A stretch of DNA of 56,949 bases from Thiomargarita sp. (GCA_020726335.1 DYSU01000006.1:3183-60131); one strand, 5' to 3'. Numbered from the stretch's first letter, positions 29,962-40,342 are shown. The notes: a model not told the origin generated them from the sequence alone. Numbers and translations are program-made.

Positions 29962-30868
29962 TGATATCCTCAGGCGTGGCAACAGGCGCGGTTGGGTCTT
30001 GCTCGCTTTGCTGGTGTTGCACCACTGCGGCAGTGGTTTGTTTAAAATAGTCTTCTGGCCAGAGCAACAGCACTTCTTTGTTTTTGTCCAAGGGCGAAGA
30101 CGGGTTGACGATGACTTCAATATAGGCCAAATCAGTGTCTTGTTTGACTGAAGCCACCGCCCCGACAGGATAACCGCGTGGAAACAAACCCCCCAAACCC
30201 GAAGTCAATAACAGGTCACCTTGTTGCACATCGGCGGTGTCGGGCAAATACAACAAACTCAATTGATCCGTTGCACCCGTGCCTTCTGCGATGGCGCGCA
30301 CGCCGTTGCGCTGAATGACCACAGGCAACACATGGGTTAAGTTGGTGATCAATTGCACTGAACTCATAAAAACGCTGGTGTGTACCACTTTGCCCACCAC
30401 GCCTTGCGCATCCAACACGGGCAAACCTTCATAAACCCCGTCAGCACTGCCTTTATTAATCAACATCTTACGAACGAAAGGGTCAATATCGACTGACACC
30501 ACTTCAGCGATCAAGGTTTTTTGTGCCGTGCGTTGTGAAATATTGAGCAAACGCCGCAAATCAGCATTTTCTTTTTCCAATGATTTAAACGTTTGTAATT
30601 TTGAGGCTAAAAGCAATTGATTTTTATGTAACCGTCTGTTTTCGTGCAACAATTGCGCTTGCGAGGTCATCGCCTCTGACAGCAGATTGGCATAACGAAT
30701 GGGCGATTCAACCAACATTTGCAACGGCGAAATCAGCACAAACAAATGACTGCGCACATTGTCCAGATAATGCAGGCGGTGATCCAACACCATGGTTATT
30801 AAAGATAAAACCACCATGACCGTCACCCGCATCGCAGGCGGTGAGTATTGAAGAAACAGCGGTTTAAT
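29942..30868 (-). CDS. mreC: Cell shape-determining protein MreC (probable AUU start)
   Basis: MreC is a bitopic periplasmic protein that organises the elongasome. It has an N-terminal membrane helix, a coiled coil (about residues 75-115), and two beta-barrel subdomains with DGVYEGLPVLDAQGVVGKV and TSGLGGLFPRGYPVG. The first ATG in frame (30832) would remove the conserved N-terminus. Upstream of it the frame reads IKPLFLQYSPPAMRV, which aligns with the start of known MreC proteins (MKPIF- or MIKPLF-like). No ATG, GTG or TTG exists between 30832 and the mreB stop at 30881-30883. ATT at 30868-30866, with AAGG 9 bases ahead, is the best start; ATG at 30832 is the fallback. Confidence 0.85.
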   Translation of the reverse strand: MKPLFLQYSPPAMRVTVMVVLSLITMVLDHRLHYLDNVRSHLFVLISPLQMLVESPIRYANLLSEAMTSQAQLLHENRRLHKNQLLLASKLQTFKSLEKENADLRRLLNISQRTAQKTLIAEVVSVDIDPFVRKMLINKGSADGVYEGLPVLDAQGVVGKVVHTSVFMSSVQLITNLTHVLPVVIQRNGVRAIAEGTGATDQLSLLYLPDTADVQQGDLLLTSGLGGLFPRGYPVGAVASVKQDTDLAYIEVIVNPSSPLDKNKEVLLLWPEDYFKQTTAAVVQHQQSEQDPTAPVATPEDINVNSTP

Positions 30869-30880
30869 AGCGGCAAGCCT

Positions 30881-31936
<1,056 letters not shown>

Positions 31937-32109
31937 TCAATCCTGTGATAAAGTGGTGTGATAAAGCCGCCAAGTTTAACATAACGCGGTTATTGACATA
32001 AATATTTTTTCATATTTTTTGTTAAAATCATTCTGGCCTGCTGTTGAAAAATTTATTTAAAAACAAAAACTTAAATTTTACCACCCCCGCTTTTGGCCCG
32101 TATTTTCCA

Positions 32110-32127
32110 CAGCGGAATTGTCCGCTG
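32110..32127. terminator. Short perfect hairpin after the glycosyltransferase gene
   Basis: CAGCGGA (32110-32116) and TCCGCTG (32121-32127) form a 7-bp stem with an ATTG loop, a few bases beyond the stop of the minus-strand glycosyltransferase at 32135. No run of U follows on either strand, so it is at best a weak or factor-dependent terminator, or an mRNA 3'-end stabiliser. Confidence 0.35.
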
Positions 32128-32134
32128 ATTGGGC

Positions 32135-33256
32135 TTAAAAATAACGCAAATAGACAGCTTCATCGCGTTCAATCCATTGTTGGCGTGAAAACAAGGTTTC
32201 CACTTTTTTTCTGGCCGCAACCCCATAAGTCAAATAGCGTTTGTCGTGGAGTATTTGGGTCATTTTTTGACACAAATCTGCGGCATTGGCCGCCGCAAAC
32301 AACAGCCCTGTTTCGCCATCGCTGACCACTTCAGGACAACCGCCGATATTGGGGGCAATCACCGCTTTGCCTGCGGCCATCGCTTCTCTGGCGGCCAACG
32401 GAAACGATTCGCGGGTGGATGACAACACAAACACATGCAACAAGGCCAAATAATCGGCGATGTTGCGTTGACTGCCGCAAAAATGCACCACCCGCGCCAA
32501 ACCCAAACTCTGGCGCAACGAGCGCAAACGGTTCAACAAAGGGCCATCGCCGATGATCAAAAGGCGTACATCACGGTCGTGGGCGTACAATTGTTCAAAC
32601 GCATACAACAAATAGTCGTGGCCTTTTTCTTCGGACAAACGGGCGACAATGCCGAAAATTTTGTGTTGATTGGGGTCAAGTTGATAGCGGTGATACAATA
32701 ATTTTTTTGCGGGCTTGGGTGAAAATTGATCCGTATCAATGCCGCTGTGAATCACTTCACTTTTTTTAGCACTTAAGCCACTGTTTAATAAACGGTTTCG
32801 TTCGTAGTGCGATTCAAAAATCACATAATCACTGCAAAGATTCAACAGCAAACCAACATAGCTGAAATGGCGGGGATTGTGGATGTTGTGAATGGTGGTG
32901 ATGATGGGCAAGGCTTTGCCTGTTTTAGCCACTTTGTAATCAAATCCCCAGCGCAAGGCAAAATAGCTGATTAAAGTGGTGCGCACTGATTGCGGTGCGA
33001 GCATATCAATTTGATATTCTTTAATAATTTTTTGTAAGGTTTTAACCGCCCGCCAAAAACTGCGCCAGCCATTAAAATGAAAAGCGACGGGAATCAAATG
33101 CGCACCTGTGGCTTGTAGCTCCGTTTGCAAACAGCCTGTTTCGGTGGCGACATGCACTTGATGACCTTTGGGAATTAAACCGCCCGACAAAGCCAGCATA
33201 TCCGATTGTACACCGCCCAAACCCAAAGGTTCAGTCATTAAATAGAGTAATTTCAT
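32135..33256 (-). CDS. Glycosyltransferase family 4/GT-B protein
   Basis: The 373 residues form a two-domain GT-B enzyme. The N-terminal domain begins LYLMTEPLGLGGVQSDMLAL, the glycine-rich acceptor loop; the C-terminal domain has GIVARLSEEKGHDYLLYAF, the EX7E motif in ESFPLAARE, and GGCPEVVSDGETGLLF, the nucleotide-sugar site. Such enzymes build surface polysaccharides. The start overlaps the deacetylase gene stop (ATGA at 33253-33256), so the pair probably makes and trims the same glycan. Confidence 0.92.
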   Translation of the reverse strand: MKLLYLMTEPLGLGGVQSDMLALSGGLIPKGHQVHVATETGCLQTELQATGAHLIPVAFHFNGWRSFWRAVKTLQKIIKEYQIDMLAPQSVRTTLISYFALRWGFDYKVAKTGKALPIITTIHNIHNPRHFSYVGLLLNLCSDYVIFESHYERNRLLNSGLSAKKSEVIHSGIDTDQFSPKPAKKLLYHRYQLDPNQHKIFGIVARLSEEKGHDYLLYAFEQLYAHDRDVRLLIIGDGPLLNRLRSLRQSLGLARVVHFCGSQRNIADYLALLHVFVLSSTRESFPLAAREAMAAGKAVIAPNIGGCPEVVSDGETGLLFAAANAADLCQKMTQILHDKRYLTYGVAARKKVETLFSRQQWIERDEAVYLRYF

Positions 33257-34077
33257 TTCATCATCCTTGTGCGTTTCCAGTGCAATAATTGGTGGATGGG
33301 GTCAAAACCACCGCTTAATTTGCGTTGAAAATCAATGGGTTCATCCTTGTCCGTGATTTCTGTGCGCTTCAATGCCCACAAGGGTGTGGCGGCGGTGTTC
33401 AAGCCGGGTGCCACGGTCACCGCCGCTTGATAACCTGCTTTTTGCACCCAATCCATTTCTCGCGCTCGCATATTCCCTGAGGGATAGCAAAAAAAAGCGG
33501 GGGCTTGTCCCAATTTTTCAGCCAAAATCTGCCGACTGTCGTTGATTTCTTGCCAGGCTTGTGCGTTGGATAATTCAGTCAAATAGGGGTGTTGGCAGGT
33601 GTGGGAACCGATGTCAAACAGCGCGTGTTTGGCCAATTGTTGCACTTCTTGCCAATTGAGATGCAAACGTTGTGCGGTTTGGCCATAGCGTGGATGTTGT
33701 TGAGTTTGTTGACAAAACTCTGTGGTGACAAAAAAAGTGGCGGGTAATTGATAGTGCAATAAAAGAGGCACTGCATACAATAAGTTATCTAAATAACCGT
33801 CATCAAACGTCAGCACCACCTGCGGTTTTTCATCGCTGGTTGTCGCCCGTTGTGCCACCATTTGCGCCAGCGAAATCACTTGATGGTTTTCGGCTAACCA
33901 CGCCATTTGGGTGGCAAAACGCGCAGGCGCAACGCTCAATTGATCATCATCTGCGCGGGCATCAACGCGGTGATACATTAAAATTCGCACCCCTTGGTGG
34001 TGACGATAATACCGCTGTTGGTAATAAAAATGACAAAGAGGTTGGCAACTGGCAGATAAAACACGGCGTATGTTCAT
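33253..34077 (-). CDS. Polysaccharide deacetylase (NodB-homology domain)
   Basis: The 274 residues contain a complete NodB domain: LTFDDGYLDN (catalytic base and metal Asp), IGSHTCQHPYL (metal His pair) and FCYPSGN. It removes N-acetyl groups from a polysaccharide, most likely the product of the coupled glycosyltransferase. The N-terminal basic stretch (LYHRV preceded by HHQGVRI) resembles family members involved in surface glycans. No clear signal peptide was seen. ftsK-like follows 53 bases upstream on the same strand. Confidence 0.9.
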   Translation of the reverse strand: MNIRRVLSASCQPLCHFYYQQRYYRHHQGVRILMYHRVDARADDDQLSVAPARFATQMAWLAENHQVISLAQMVAQRATTSDEKPQVVLTFDDGYLDNLLYAVPLLLHYQLPATFFVTTEFCQQTQQHPRYGQTAQRLHLNWQEVQQLAKHALFDIGSHTCQHPYLTELSNAQAWQEINDSRQILAEKLGQAPAFFCYPSGNMRAREMDWVQKAGYQAAVTVAPGLNTAATPLWALKRTEITDKDEPIDFQRKLSGGFDPIHQLLHWKRTRMMK

Positions 34078-34130
34078 GATAATTCACTTTATGGCAAGAC
34101 AGCCATGAAGATTGCAAAAACTATACGCAA

Positions 34131-36206
34131 TTATCCCGTGATGCTTTGATACTGTGGTTGACCTTGTTTGCGCAGTTCAGCCACGACGTTGCGGATTTCG
34201 CTCAAAGTCACTTGCGCACCGTGAGCGCGCACAAGCACACCTGTGCCGGGGGTCAAATACAGCATATCACCTTGACCCAGCAAGGTTTCCGCGCCGTTTT
34301 GTCCCAAAATATTGTGCGCGGTGTTGGGGTCTTTGACTTTGAAGGCAATGCGGGTGGAAAAATTGGTTTTCATCAAACCGCTGACCACATGAATGGTCGG
34401 TTCGCTGGTGGCGATCACCATGTGAATCCCCGCCGCACGGGCTTTTTGTGCCAGACGGCTGATGTGTTCTTCTAAATTTTTTTGCGCCTGTTCTAAGCTG
34501 TTGTTTTGTAAGGCGGCCAGTTCATGCACCACGATGATGAGGTAGGGCAAGGGTTCAGGCAGATTGGCAGTGTCGGCTGTTTTCAGAGCCTGTAGTTTTT
34601 GTTGTTGCTCCATCCTTTGATTATAGCCGCTGATGTTGCGCAAACCTTGCGCGCTCATTAAATGATAACGGCGTTCCATTTCGTTGACGCACCAGCGAAA
34701 CACGGGTTCAGCTTGGCTTAAGTCATTGATAATAGGGGTGATTAAATACGGTATGTCACGGTATTCATCCAAAACTTTGCGCGTTGAGTCAAATAAAATG
34801 AAACGGCTGGGGGTTTTTTCCGCTTTATAAAACAGGCTCAACAATAAACTGTGCAAGGCTTTGTCGATGTCGCTGGGGTCTTCGCCAGCCAATAATAGAT
34901 GCGGCATCCGCGCCAAATCCAACACCATGGGGTGGTTGTTGATGTCTTTTCCCAACGCAAAACCCAAGGTGGCATTGCCTTTTTGGAATAAATTACTGCG
35001 CAACAACGTACCCAGCAAAATGGTTTCAGGCGTGGGGTTTGGCACTTCCAAGCTGACTTGTTCGGCCAAAACAGTGCTGATGCGCACGCCTTTTTCACCC
35101 AATTCGCTCAACACCAAGCTGGCAACGCGGTTGCTTTGCGCTAAATCAACGGCGTTCAGTTGAATATCCACGCGGGTGAGAATCGGGCCTGACGGTGCAA
35201 TTTGAATATTGCCATCTAAATCAAGCTGTTGTAAAATCGTTTTAAGCTGTTGGCTTAGCTGTTGGCGATTGAGTTGTTTGCTCGGCACCACAGGGGTTTG
35301 TTTTAACGCATCCAGTTGCGATTCATCTTGAATCACGGGCGTGGGCGCAGGCGGCTTAACAGGCGCGGTTTTGACAGGCACCACAGGGACAACAGGTTTA
35401 GGCGGTTGTTTTTCCTCAATTTCCTCATCGTCATCATATTCGACATGACCAAAACGCTGGCGCAACAACCACCATTGTTCATCCAAATAGTGCCAAACCG
35501 CGATGGCCGCGACTTTCAGCCAGTGCAACGCATAAAAGAAATAGTCCCAAAACAAAGGCAATACTTTATTTTCAATAAAACTCAAAACGATGGGCAAATT
35601 TTTCAAGGTGTAATAGCCCAAGATGTCCATCAATCGCAACCACGACAAGCCCGTCAATAATGTCACGCCCGTGAAAAACAACGCCAACAAGACCAAGGTT
35701 GCCCCCAATTGGCTGAAAATGCTTTCTAAACTGCGCCCGACCAATTGCCCCAAAACACCGCCTGCGTGGCTGGGCAATAACGCGCTTTCCGCGCTGAAAT
35801 GTACAATGGCCAGACCACAACCCGCGCTCAAAGTCAATAAAAAGCCCAAACCGGGAATCACTAAAATTTTGGGTTCGGCCAATAAAATCTTGTGTTTGCC
35901 TTGATAAATCAGCCAACCCAAATGGGCCACCATGATGGCGAATAAATAAGAGAAATAGCCGAACAAATTAAAAAAAGCATCGGCAAAATAGGAACCCGCC
36001 AAGCCGCCTTTGTTGTTGACCACGGTATTTTGATCGACTACATCGGACCATGTGGGGTCTAATGGGTTGTAGGTGAGCAAAGAAATGAATAAATACAATG
36101 AAATAAAGCAAAAACCGATAAAGACGATTTCACGCAAGCCCGCACCGATGACATGGTTGTTGTTGTTATTGGTCGGTCTTTTTCGATTATAACGACGTGC
36201 TTGCAT
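34131..36206 (-). CDS. FtsK/SpoIIIE homologue with degenerate ATPase motifs
   Basis: The 691 residues follow the FtsK plan: four N-terminal membrane segments (about 25-210), a Pro-rich linker (265-310), an alpha domain (310-385), and the RecA-like motor region (385-680) with many conserved blocks such as ARMPHLLLAG, FRWCVNEMERRYHLMSA, RLAQKARAAGIHMVIAT and GAETLLGQGDMLYL. However, the Walker A slot (441-450) reads GEDPSDIDKA instead of GTTGSGKSV, and the Walker B Asp-Glu is HE (561-562). The ATQRPS motif has become ATSEPT. The C-terminal gamma DNA-recognition domain is absent. It cannot be a normal ATP-driven translocase as read. Confidence 0.9.
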   Translation of the reverse strand: MQARRYNRKRPTNNNNNHVIGAGLREIVFIGFCFISLYLFISLLTYNPLDPTWSDVVDQNTVVNNKGGLAGSYFADAFFNLFGYFSYLFAIMVAHLGWLIYQGKHKILLAEPKILVIPGLGFLLTLSAGCGLAIVHFSAESALLPSHAGGVLGQLVGRSLESIFSQLGATLVLLALFFTGVTLLTGLSWLRLMDILGYYTLKNLPIVLSFIENKVLPLFWDYFFYALHWLKVAAIAVWHYLDEQWWLLRQRFGHVEYDDDEEIEEKQPPKPVVPVVPVKTAPVKPPAPTPVIQDESQLDALKQTPVVPSKQLNRQQLSQQLKTILQQLDLDGNIQIAPSGPILTRVDIQLNAVDLAQSNRVASLVLSELGEKGVRISTVLAEQVSLEVPNPTPETILLGTLLRSNLFQKGNATLGFALGKDINNHPMVLDLARMPHLLLAGEDPSDIDKALHSLLLSLFYKAEKTPSRFILFDSTRKVLDEYRDIPYLITPIINDLSQAEPVFRWCVNEMERRYHLMSAQGLRNISGYNQRMEQQQKLQALKTADTANLPEPLPYLIIVVHELAALQNNSLEQAQKNLEEHISRLAQKARAAGIHMVIATSEPTIHVVSGLMKTNFSTRIAFKVKDPNTAHNILGQNGAETLLGQGDMLYLTPGTGVLVRAHGAQVTLSEIRNVVAELRKQGQPQYQSITG

Positions 36207-36326
36207 GAACTTAAAACCTTCATTAATGGTGAATCAACCAAGCCATTATAAATGAAATGGTCGAAATTCGGCTATTTTTTAATAACGGCTTGTTTTACTT
36301 TAATTTTTAAACAGTTCAACCTGTGG

Positions 36327-37454
36327 TTAAAGCAAAACCAAATTATTGCGGTGAATCAGTTCGGGTTCATCGACATAACCGAGTTTATCTAAAATCAAAT
36401 CGCTGGCCAAGCCGATGATTTTATTCACTTCATCACTGTTGTAATTGACCAAACCATAGGCGATTTCCTCGCCTTGGGGATTGATGCACACCACCATTTC
36501 ACCCCGTTTGAATGCGCCTTGTTGTTGGGTTACGCCCACGGGCAACAGGCTTTTGCCCGCGTGGCACAGGGCGTGGCTTGCGCCTTGATCGAGGAATAAT
36601 TTGCCGCGCATTTGCAGATGTGAGGCCAGCCATTGTTTGCGCGCCGCAATCGGTGGCTGGTTGGGCAACAGCAAACTGCCCAAGTTTTCGCCTGCAAACA
36701 CGCGGTTTAATACACCGGCTTCACGGCCTGAAACAATCACTGTGGCTGTGCCTGAACGGGCGGCCAAGCGGGCGGCGCGGATTTTGGTGGCCATGCCGCC
36801 GCGCCCCAGTTTGCCTTTGCTGTTGCCTGCCATTTGCATTAATTCTGGGTCTAAAGCGTGCGCTTCTTGCACCAGCGGGGCGTTGGGATTTAAACGTGGG
36901 TCGCTGTGATAAAGCCCTTGTTGGTCGGTGAGTATCGCTAAAATATCGGCTTCAATTAAATTGCTGACCAAACCGCCCAAGGTGTCGTTGTCGCCAAAAC
37001 GGATTTCATCTGTGGTGACAGTGTCGTTTTCGTTGATGATAGGCACCACACCCAAGCGAATCAATTCATTGAGTGTGCTGCGGGCGTTGAGATAGCGTTT
37101 GCGATTGGACAAGTCGTCATGGGTCAACAATATTTGTGCGGTGCGTAAGCCGTGTTGCTGAAAAAAAGATTCATAGGTTTGAATTAAACCCATTTGGCCG
37201 ACCGCCGCCGCCGCTTGCAGTTGATATAAAGCGGTTGGCCGTTCAGTCAAGCCCAAGCGGCTCATGCCTTCAGCCACCGAGCCTGAGGACACTAAAATCA
37301 CATCAATGTGGTGTTGGCGCAACGTGGCCATTTGGCTGACCCAAGCGGCAATGGCTTTGTGGTCTAAACCGCGCCCTTCGTTGGTGAGCAAGGCACTGCC
37401 GATTTTGATAACCCATCGTTTATATTGAGTAATGTCTGCTCTGGCTTGACTCAT
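36327..37454 (-). CDS. proB: Glutamate 5-kinase
   Basis: It phosphorylates glutamate in the first step of proline synthesis. The 375 residues have an amino-acid-kinase domain ([13 protein letters not shown] at the start, [18 protein letters not shown] for substrate, [15 protein letters not shown]) and a C-terminal PUA domain (about 280-370). It usually follows obgE, which is not in the window. An AT-rich 120-base gap separates it from ftsK. Confidence 0.98.
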   Translation of the reverse strand: MSQARADITQYKRWVIKIGSALLTNEGRGLDHKAIAAWVSQMATLRQHHIDVILVSSGSVAEGMSRLGLTERPTALYQLQAAAAVGQMGLIQTYESFFQQHGLRTAQILLTHDDLSNRKRYLNARSTLNELIRLGVVPIINENDTVTTDEIRFGDNDTLGGLVSNLIEADILAILTDQQGLYHSDPRLNPNAPLVQEAHALDPELMQMAGNSKGKLGRGGMATKIRAARLAARSGTATVIVSGREAGVLNRVFAGENLGSLLLPNQPPIAARKQWLASHLQMRGKLFLDQGASHALCHAGKSLLPVGVTQQQGAFKRGEMVVCINPQGEEIAYGLVNYNSDEVNKIIGLASDLILDKLGYVDEPELIHRNNLVLL

Positions 37455-37622
37455 GATGTTTGTTCATCGCTGCTGAAAAAAAAGAATTTTATCCAAGTGT
37501 GCGGGCTTTGACAATCAAGCGGCAATCTATCGAAAAATAAACCTTGCATTTGCCCAAGTCAGTGGTTAAAATGCGGGCGTTTTTATTGGCTTGAGCGGTA
37601 ATTGGTGAGTTAGAAAAAAAAC

Positions 37623-37650
37623 TTGACAAGCACCTTCAAATCGGTAAAAT
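37623..37650 (+). promoter_or_regulatory. Strong promoter of the Gly-Cys-Leu tRNA cluster
   Basis: A perfect TTGACA at 37623-37628 and TAAAAT at 37645-37650 are 16 bases apart, 18 bases ahead of the first tRNA. The strength suits a stable RNA operon. The rest of the 213-base gap after proB shows no gene. Confidence 0.8.
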
Positions 37651-37667
37651 ACGGCAGCTTTTGAAGC

Positions 37668-37743
<76 letters not shown>

Positions 37744-37764
37744 TTCTTTTAAAAACAGTGTTGC

Positions 37765-37835
37765 GGCTGAGTGGCAGAGTGGTTATGCAGCGGCCTGCAA
37801 AGCCGTGTACATCGGTTCGATTCCGTTCTCAGCCT
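37765..37835 (+). tRNA. tRNA-Cys (GCA)
   Basis: A 71-base cloverleaf with acceptor GGCTGAG/CTCAGCC, discriminator T and anticodon GCA (CCTGCAAAG). Unlike the other tRNA genes here, no CCA is encoded (TTA follows), so CCA must be added by tRNA nucleotidyltransferase. Confidence 0.93.
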
Positions 37836-37854
37836 TATCCAAAAAAAATCCAAA

Positions 37855-37941
37855 GCCCAGGTGGCGAAATAGGTAGACGCAAGGGACTTAAAATCCCTCG
37901 GTAGTAATACCGTGCCGGTTCGACTCCGGCTCTGGGCACCA
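37855..37941 (+). tRNA. tRNA-Leu (TAA)
   Basis: An 87-base class II tRNA with a long variable arm, anticodon loop CTTAAAA (anticodon TAA), acceptor GCCCAGG/TCTGGGC with one G-T pair, and encoded CCA. Confidence 0.95.
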
Positions 37942-38003
37942 TCCTAAAAACCTGATTCACTTGGGTTAAAATCAATATTTCAACTGAAATTATTGAGCCA
38001 ATA

Positions 38004-38918
38004 ATGGAATATTTCCTCCAGCAATTAATCAACGGCATCACCTTGGGCGCAATTTATGGTTTAATCGCCATCGGTTATTCCATGGTCTATGGCATCGTCG
38101 GCATGATTAATTTTGCCCACGGCGATATTTTCATGGTGGCTGCGTTCATTGCGCTCATCAGCTTTTTATTGTTCGATTTATTGGGCATTTCATGGCTGCC
38201 ACTGACCTTGTTGTTGGTGCTGGTCTTGACCATGATGCTCACTTCATTATATGGCTGGACAATCGAACGGCTGGCCTACAAACCGTTGCGCCACTCGTTT
38301 CGCTTGGCTCCGTTGATTTCAGCGATTGGCTTGTCCATTTTTTTGCAAAACTTGGTGCAAATCGCCCAAGGTGCGCGGGTTAAACCACTGCCGTTCACCA
38401 TTGAAGGCCATTTTGTTTTGCTTGACAGCGCGCATTTTTCCGTTATTCTCAGCCATTTACAAATCATCATTGTGATCAGCACCTTGCTGTTGATGCTGGT
38501 TTTTTCTTTTATTATCAATCACTCCGCAATGGGTCGGGCGCAACGCGCTTGTGAACAAGACAAAAAAATGGCCGCTTTGCTCGGGGTCAATGTTGACCGC
38601 ACCATTGCCCTCACTTTTGTCATGGGTTCCGCCTTGGCGGCGGTGGCGGCGTTGATGTTTTTATTGTATTACGGTGTGGTTGATTTCATGGTCGGTTTTT
38701 TGGTCGGCATCAAAGCGTTTACCGCTGCGGTGTTGGGCGGCATCGGTTCGCTGGCGGGTGCGATGTTCGGCGGCTTGTTGTTGGGTTTGATTGAAGTGTT
38801 TTGGGCGGCCTATTTCTCCAGTGAATACAAAGACGTGGCCGCGTTCACTGTGTTGATTTTGTTGTTAATTTTTCGCCCAAACGGTTTATTGGGCAAAGCG
38901 GAAATTGCAAAGGTATAA
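38004..38918 (+). CDS. livH: Branched-chain amino acid ABC transporter permease (LivH type)
   Basis: The 304-residue inner-membrane protein has about eight hydrophobic segments and the LivH opening QQLINGITLGAIYGLIAIGYSMVYG, the NFAHGD motif, RACEQDKKMAALLGVN (the ATPase-contact loop) and AAVLGGIGSLAGAM. LivH normally pairs with LivM and the ATPases LivG and LivF. Here none of these follows; three bases downstream a TRAP-type large permease begins. A LivK-like binding protein lies 22 kb upstream. Confidence 0.93.
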   Translation: MEYFLQQLINGITLGAIYGLIAIGYSMVYGIVGMINFAHGDIFMVAAFIALISFLLFDLLGISWLPLTLLLVLVLTMMLTSLYGWTIERLAYKPLRHSFRLAPLISAIGLSIFLQNLVQIAQGARVKPLPFTIEGHFVLLDSAHFSVILSHLQIIIVISTLLLMLVFSFIINHSAMGRAQRACEQDKKMAALLGVNVDRTIALTFVMGSALAAVAALMFLLYYGVVDFMVGFLVGIKAFTAAVLGGIGSLAGAMFGGLLLGLIEVFWAAYFSSEYKDVAAFTVLILLLIFRPNGLLGKAEIAKV

Positions 38919-38921
38919 GGG

Positions 38922-40304
38922 ATGCAAGAAGGGTTGGCCATCATCATGTTTGTTGTGGTTTGTCTGGTGATTATGGCAGGTTATCCTGTCGCGTTCACCT
39001 TGGGCGGCACCGCTTTGATTTTCGCGGGCATCGGCATGGGTTTGGATTTATTCGATGTCAGCTTTTTGCAAGTGTTGCCCAATCGTTTGTTTGGCCTGAT
39101 GGCCAATACCACTTTGATTGCCGTGCCGTTGTTCATTTTCATGGGCAATATGCTGGAACGCAGCAAAGTGGCTGAAGATTTATTGCATTCCATGGCCTTG
39201 TTGTTTGGCCGCTTGCGCGGTGGTTTGGGGTTTTCTGTGGTGTTGGTCGGCATGTTGTTGGCCGCCAGCACGGGGATTGTTGGCGCAACCGTCGTCACCA
39301 TGGGTTTGTTGTCTTTACCCCTGATGCTAAAGCGCGGCTATGACCCCGCGTTGTCAGCGGGCGTGATTTGCGCTTCAGGCACTTTGGGGCAAATCATTCC
39401 GCCTTCCATCATTTTGGTGTTGTTGGGCGATGTGTTGTCTGCAAGCTATCAACAAGCACAAATCAACATGGGCATTTTTTCGCCTGAAACCGTGTCGATG
39501 GGCGATTTGTTTGCAGGCGCGTTGTTCCCCGGTTTGCTGTTGGTTGGCTTGTATTTGCTTTATTTGGCGATTACTGCCACGGTTTGGCCCAGCAAATTGC
39601 CCGCACTCACCGCCCAGCAAATTGCAGAAAAACCACATATCAGTGAAATCATGCGCGCCTTATTGCCGCCTTTTTTATTGATAATCAGTGTGTTAGGCTC
39701 AATTTTATTGGGCGTGGCCACACCCACTGAAGCCGCTTCGGTCGGTGCAGTCGGTGCGCTGTTGCTGGCTTTGCTTAAAGGTGAACTCAACTTGGCTTGT
39801 TTACGCCAAGTGATGCGCCGCACGTTGACCATCACCAGCATGGTGTTCATGATTTTCATTGGTGCGGCCCTGTTTTCTTTGGTATTTCGCGGTTTTGCAG
39901 GTGATGAATTGATTCACCGCGCCTTAAACAACTTACCCGGTGGTGCATTTTCTGCCACGTGGGTGGTCATGGCGTTGATGTTCGTGCTGGGTTTTGTATT
40001 GGATTTTATTGAAATCATATTTGTGGTCGTTCCCATCGTCACGCCAATTTTGCTCAGCATGGGTTTAAACCCTGTTTGGTTGGGGGTGATGTTCGCCATG
40101 AATTTACAAACCTCATTTTTAACCCCACCGTTTGGTTTCGCCTTGTTTTATTTGCGCGGTGTCGCGCCCAAAGAACTGAAAACCAGCGATATTTATCGCG
40201 GCGTTGTGCCGTTTATCGTCATTCAACTCATCGCCATGGGTATTTTAGCCCTGTGGCCTGCGCTGGCCACATGGTTGCCTCATTGGCTGTATGATCAAAA
40301 TTAA
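38922..40304 (+). CDS. TRAP transporter large permease (DctM type)
   Basis: The 460 residues form a DctM protein of the ion-transporter superfamily, with about 12 hydrophobic segments, MAGYPVAFTLGG near the start, NTTLIAVPLFIFMGNML, GATVVTMG and LTPPFGFALFYLRG near the end. TRAP systems use ion gradients and need a DctP binding protein and DctQ small permease, neither adjacent. It starts 3 bases after livH and is probably on the same mRNA. The substrate is unknown. Confidence 0.92.
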   Translation: MQEGLAIIMFVVVCLVIMAGYPVAFTLGGTALIFAGIGMGLDLFDVSFLQVLPNRLFGLMANTTLIAVPLFIFMGNMLERSKVAEDLLHSMALLFGRLRGGLGFSVVLVGMLLAASTGIVGATVVTMGLLSLPLMLKRGYDPALSAGVICASGTLGQIIPPSIILVLLGDVLSASYQQAQINMGIFSPETVSMGDLFAGALFPGLLLVGLYLLYLAITATVWPSKLPALTAQQIAEKPHISEIMRALLPPFLLIISVLGSILLGVATPTEAASVGAVGALLLALLKGELNLACLRQVMRRTLTITSMVFMIFIGAALFSLVFRGFAGDELIHRALNNLPGGAFSATWVVMALMFVLGFVLDFIEIIFVVVPIVTPILLSMGLNPVWLGVMFAMNLQTSFLTPPFGFALFYLRGVAPKELKTSDIYRGVVPFIVIQLIAMGILALWPALATWLPHWLYDQN

Positions 40305-40313
40305 AATTAACTG

Positions 40314-40342
40314 TTGACACCCAAGCCCCTTATCTGTACCAT
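40314..40342 (+). promoter_or_regulatory. Probable promoter of tRNA-Asn
   Basis: TTGACA at 40314-40319 and TACCAT at 40337-40342 are 17 bases apart, 28 bases ahead of the tRNA. Confidence 0.6.

Noticed and set aside
31993-32028. Plus-strand promoter-like TTGACA with a TAAAAT downstream, suggesting a small RNA ahead of mreB
   Set aside because: The spacing is 24 bases, too long, and no better -10 box lies at 16-18 bases. No ORF or terminator follows on that strand.
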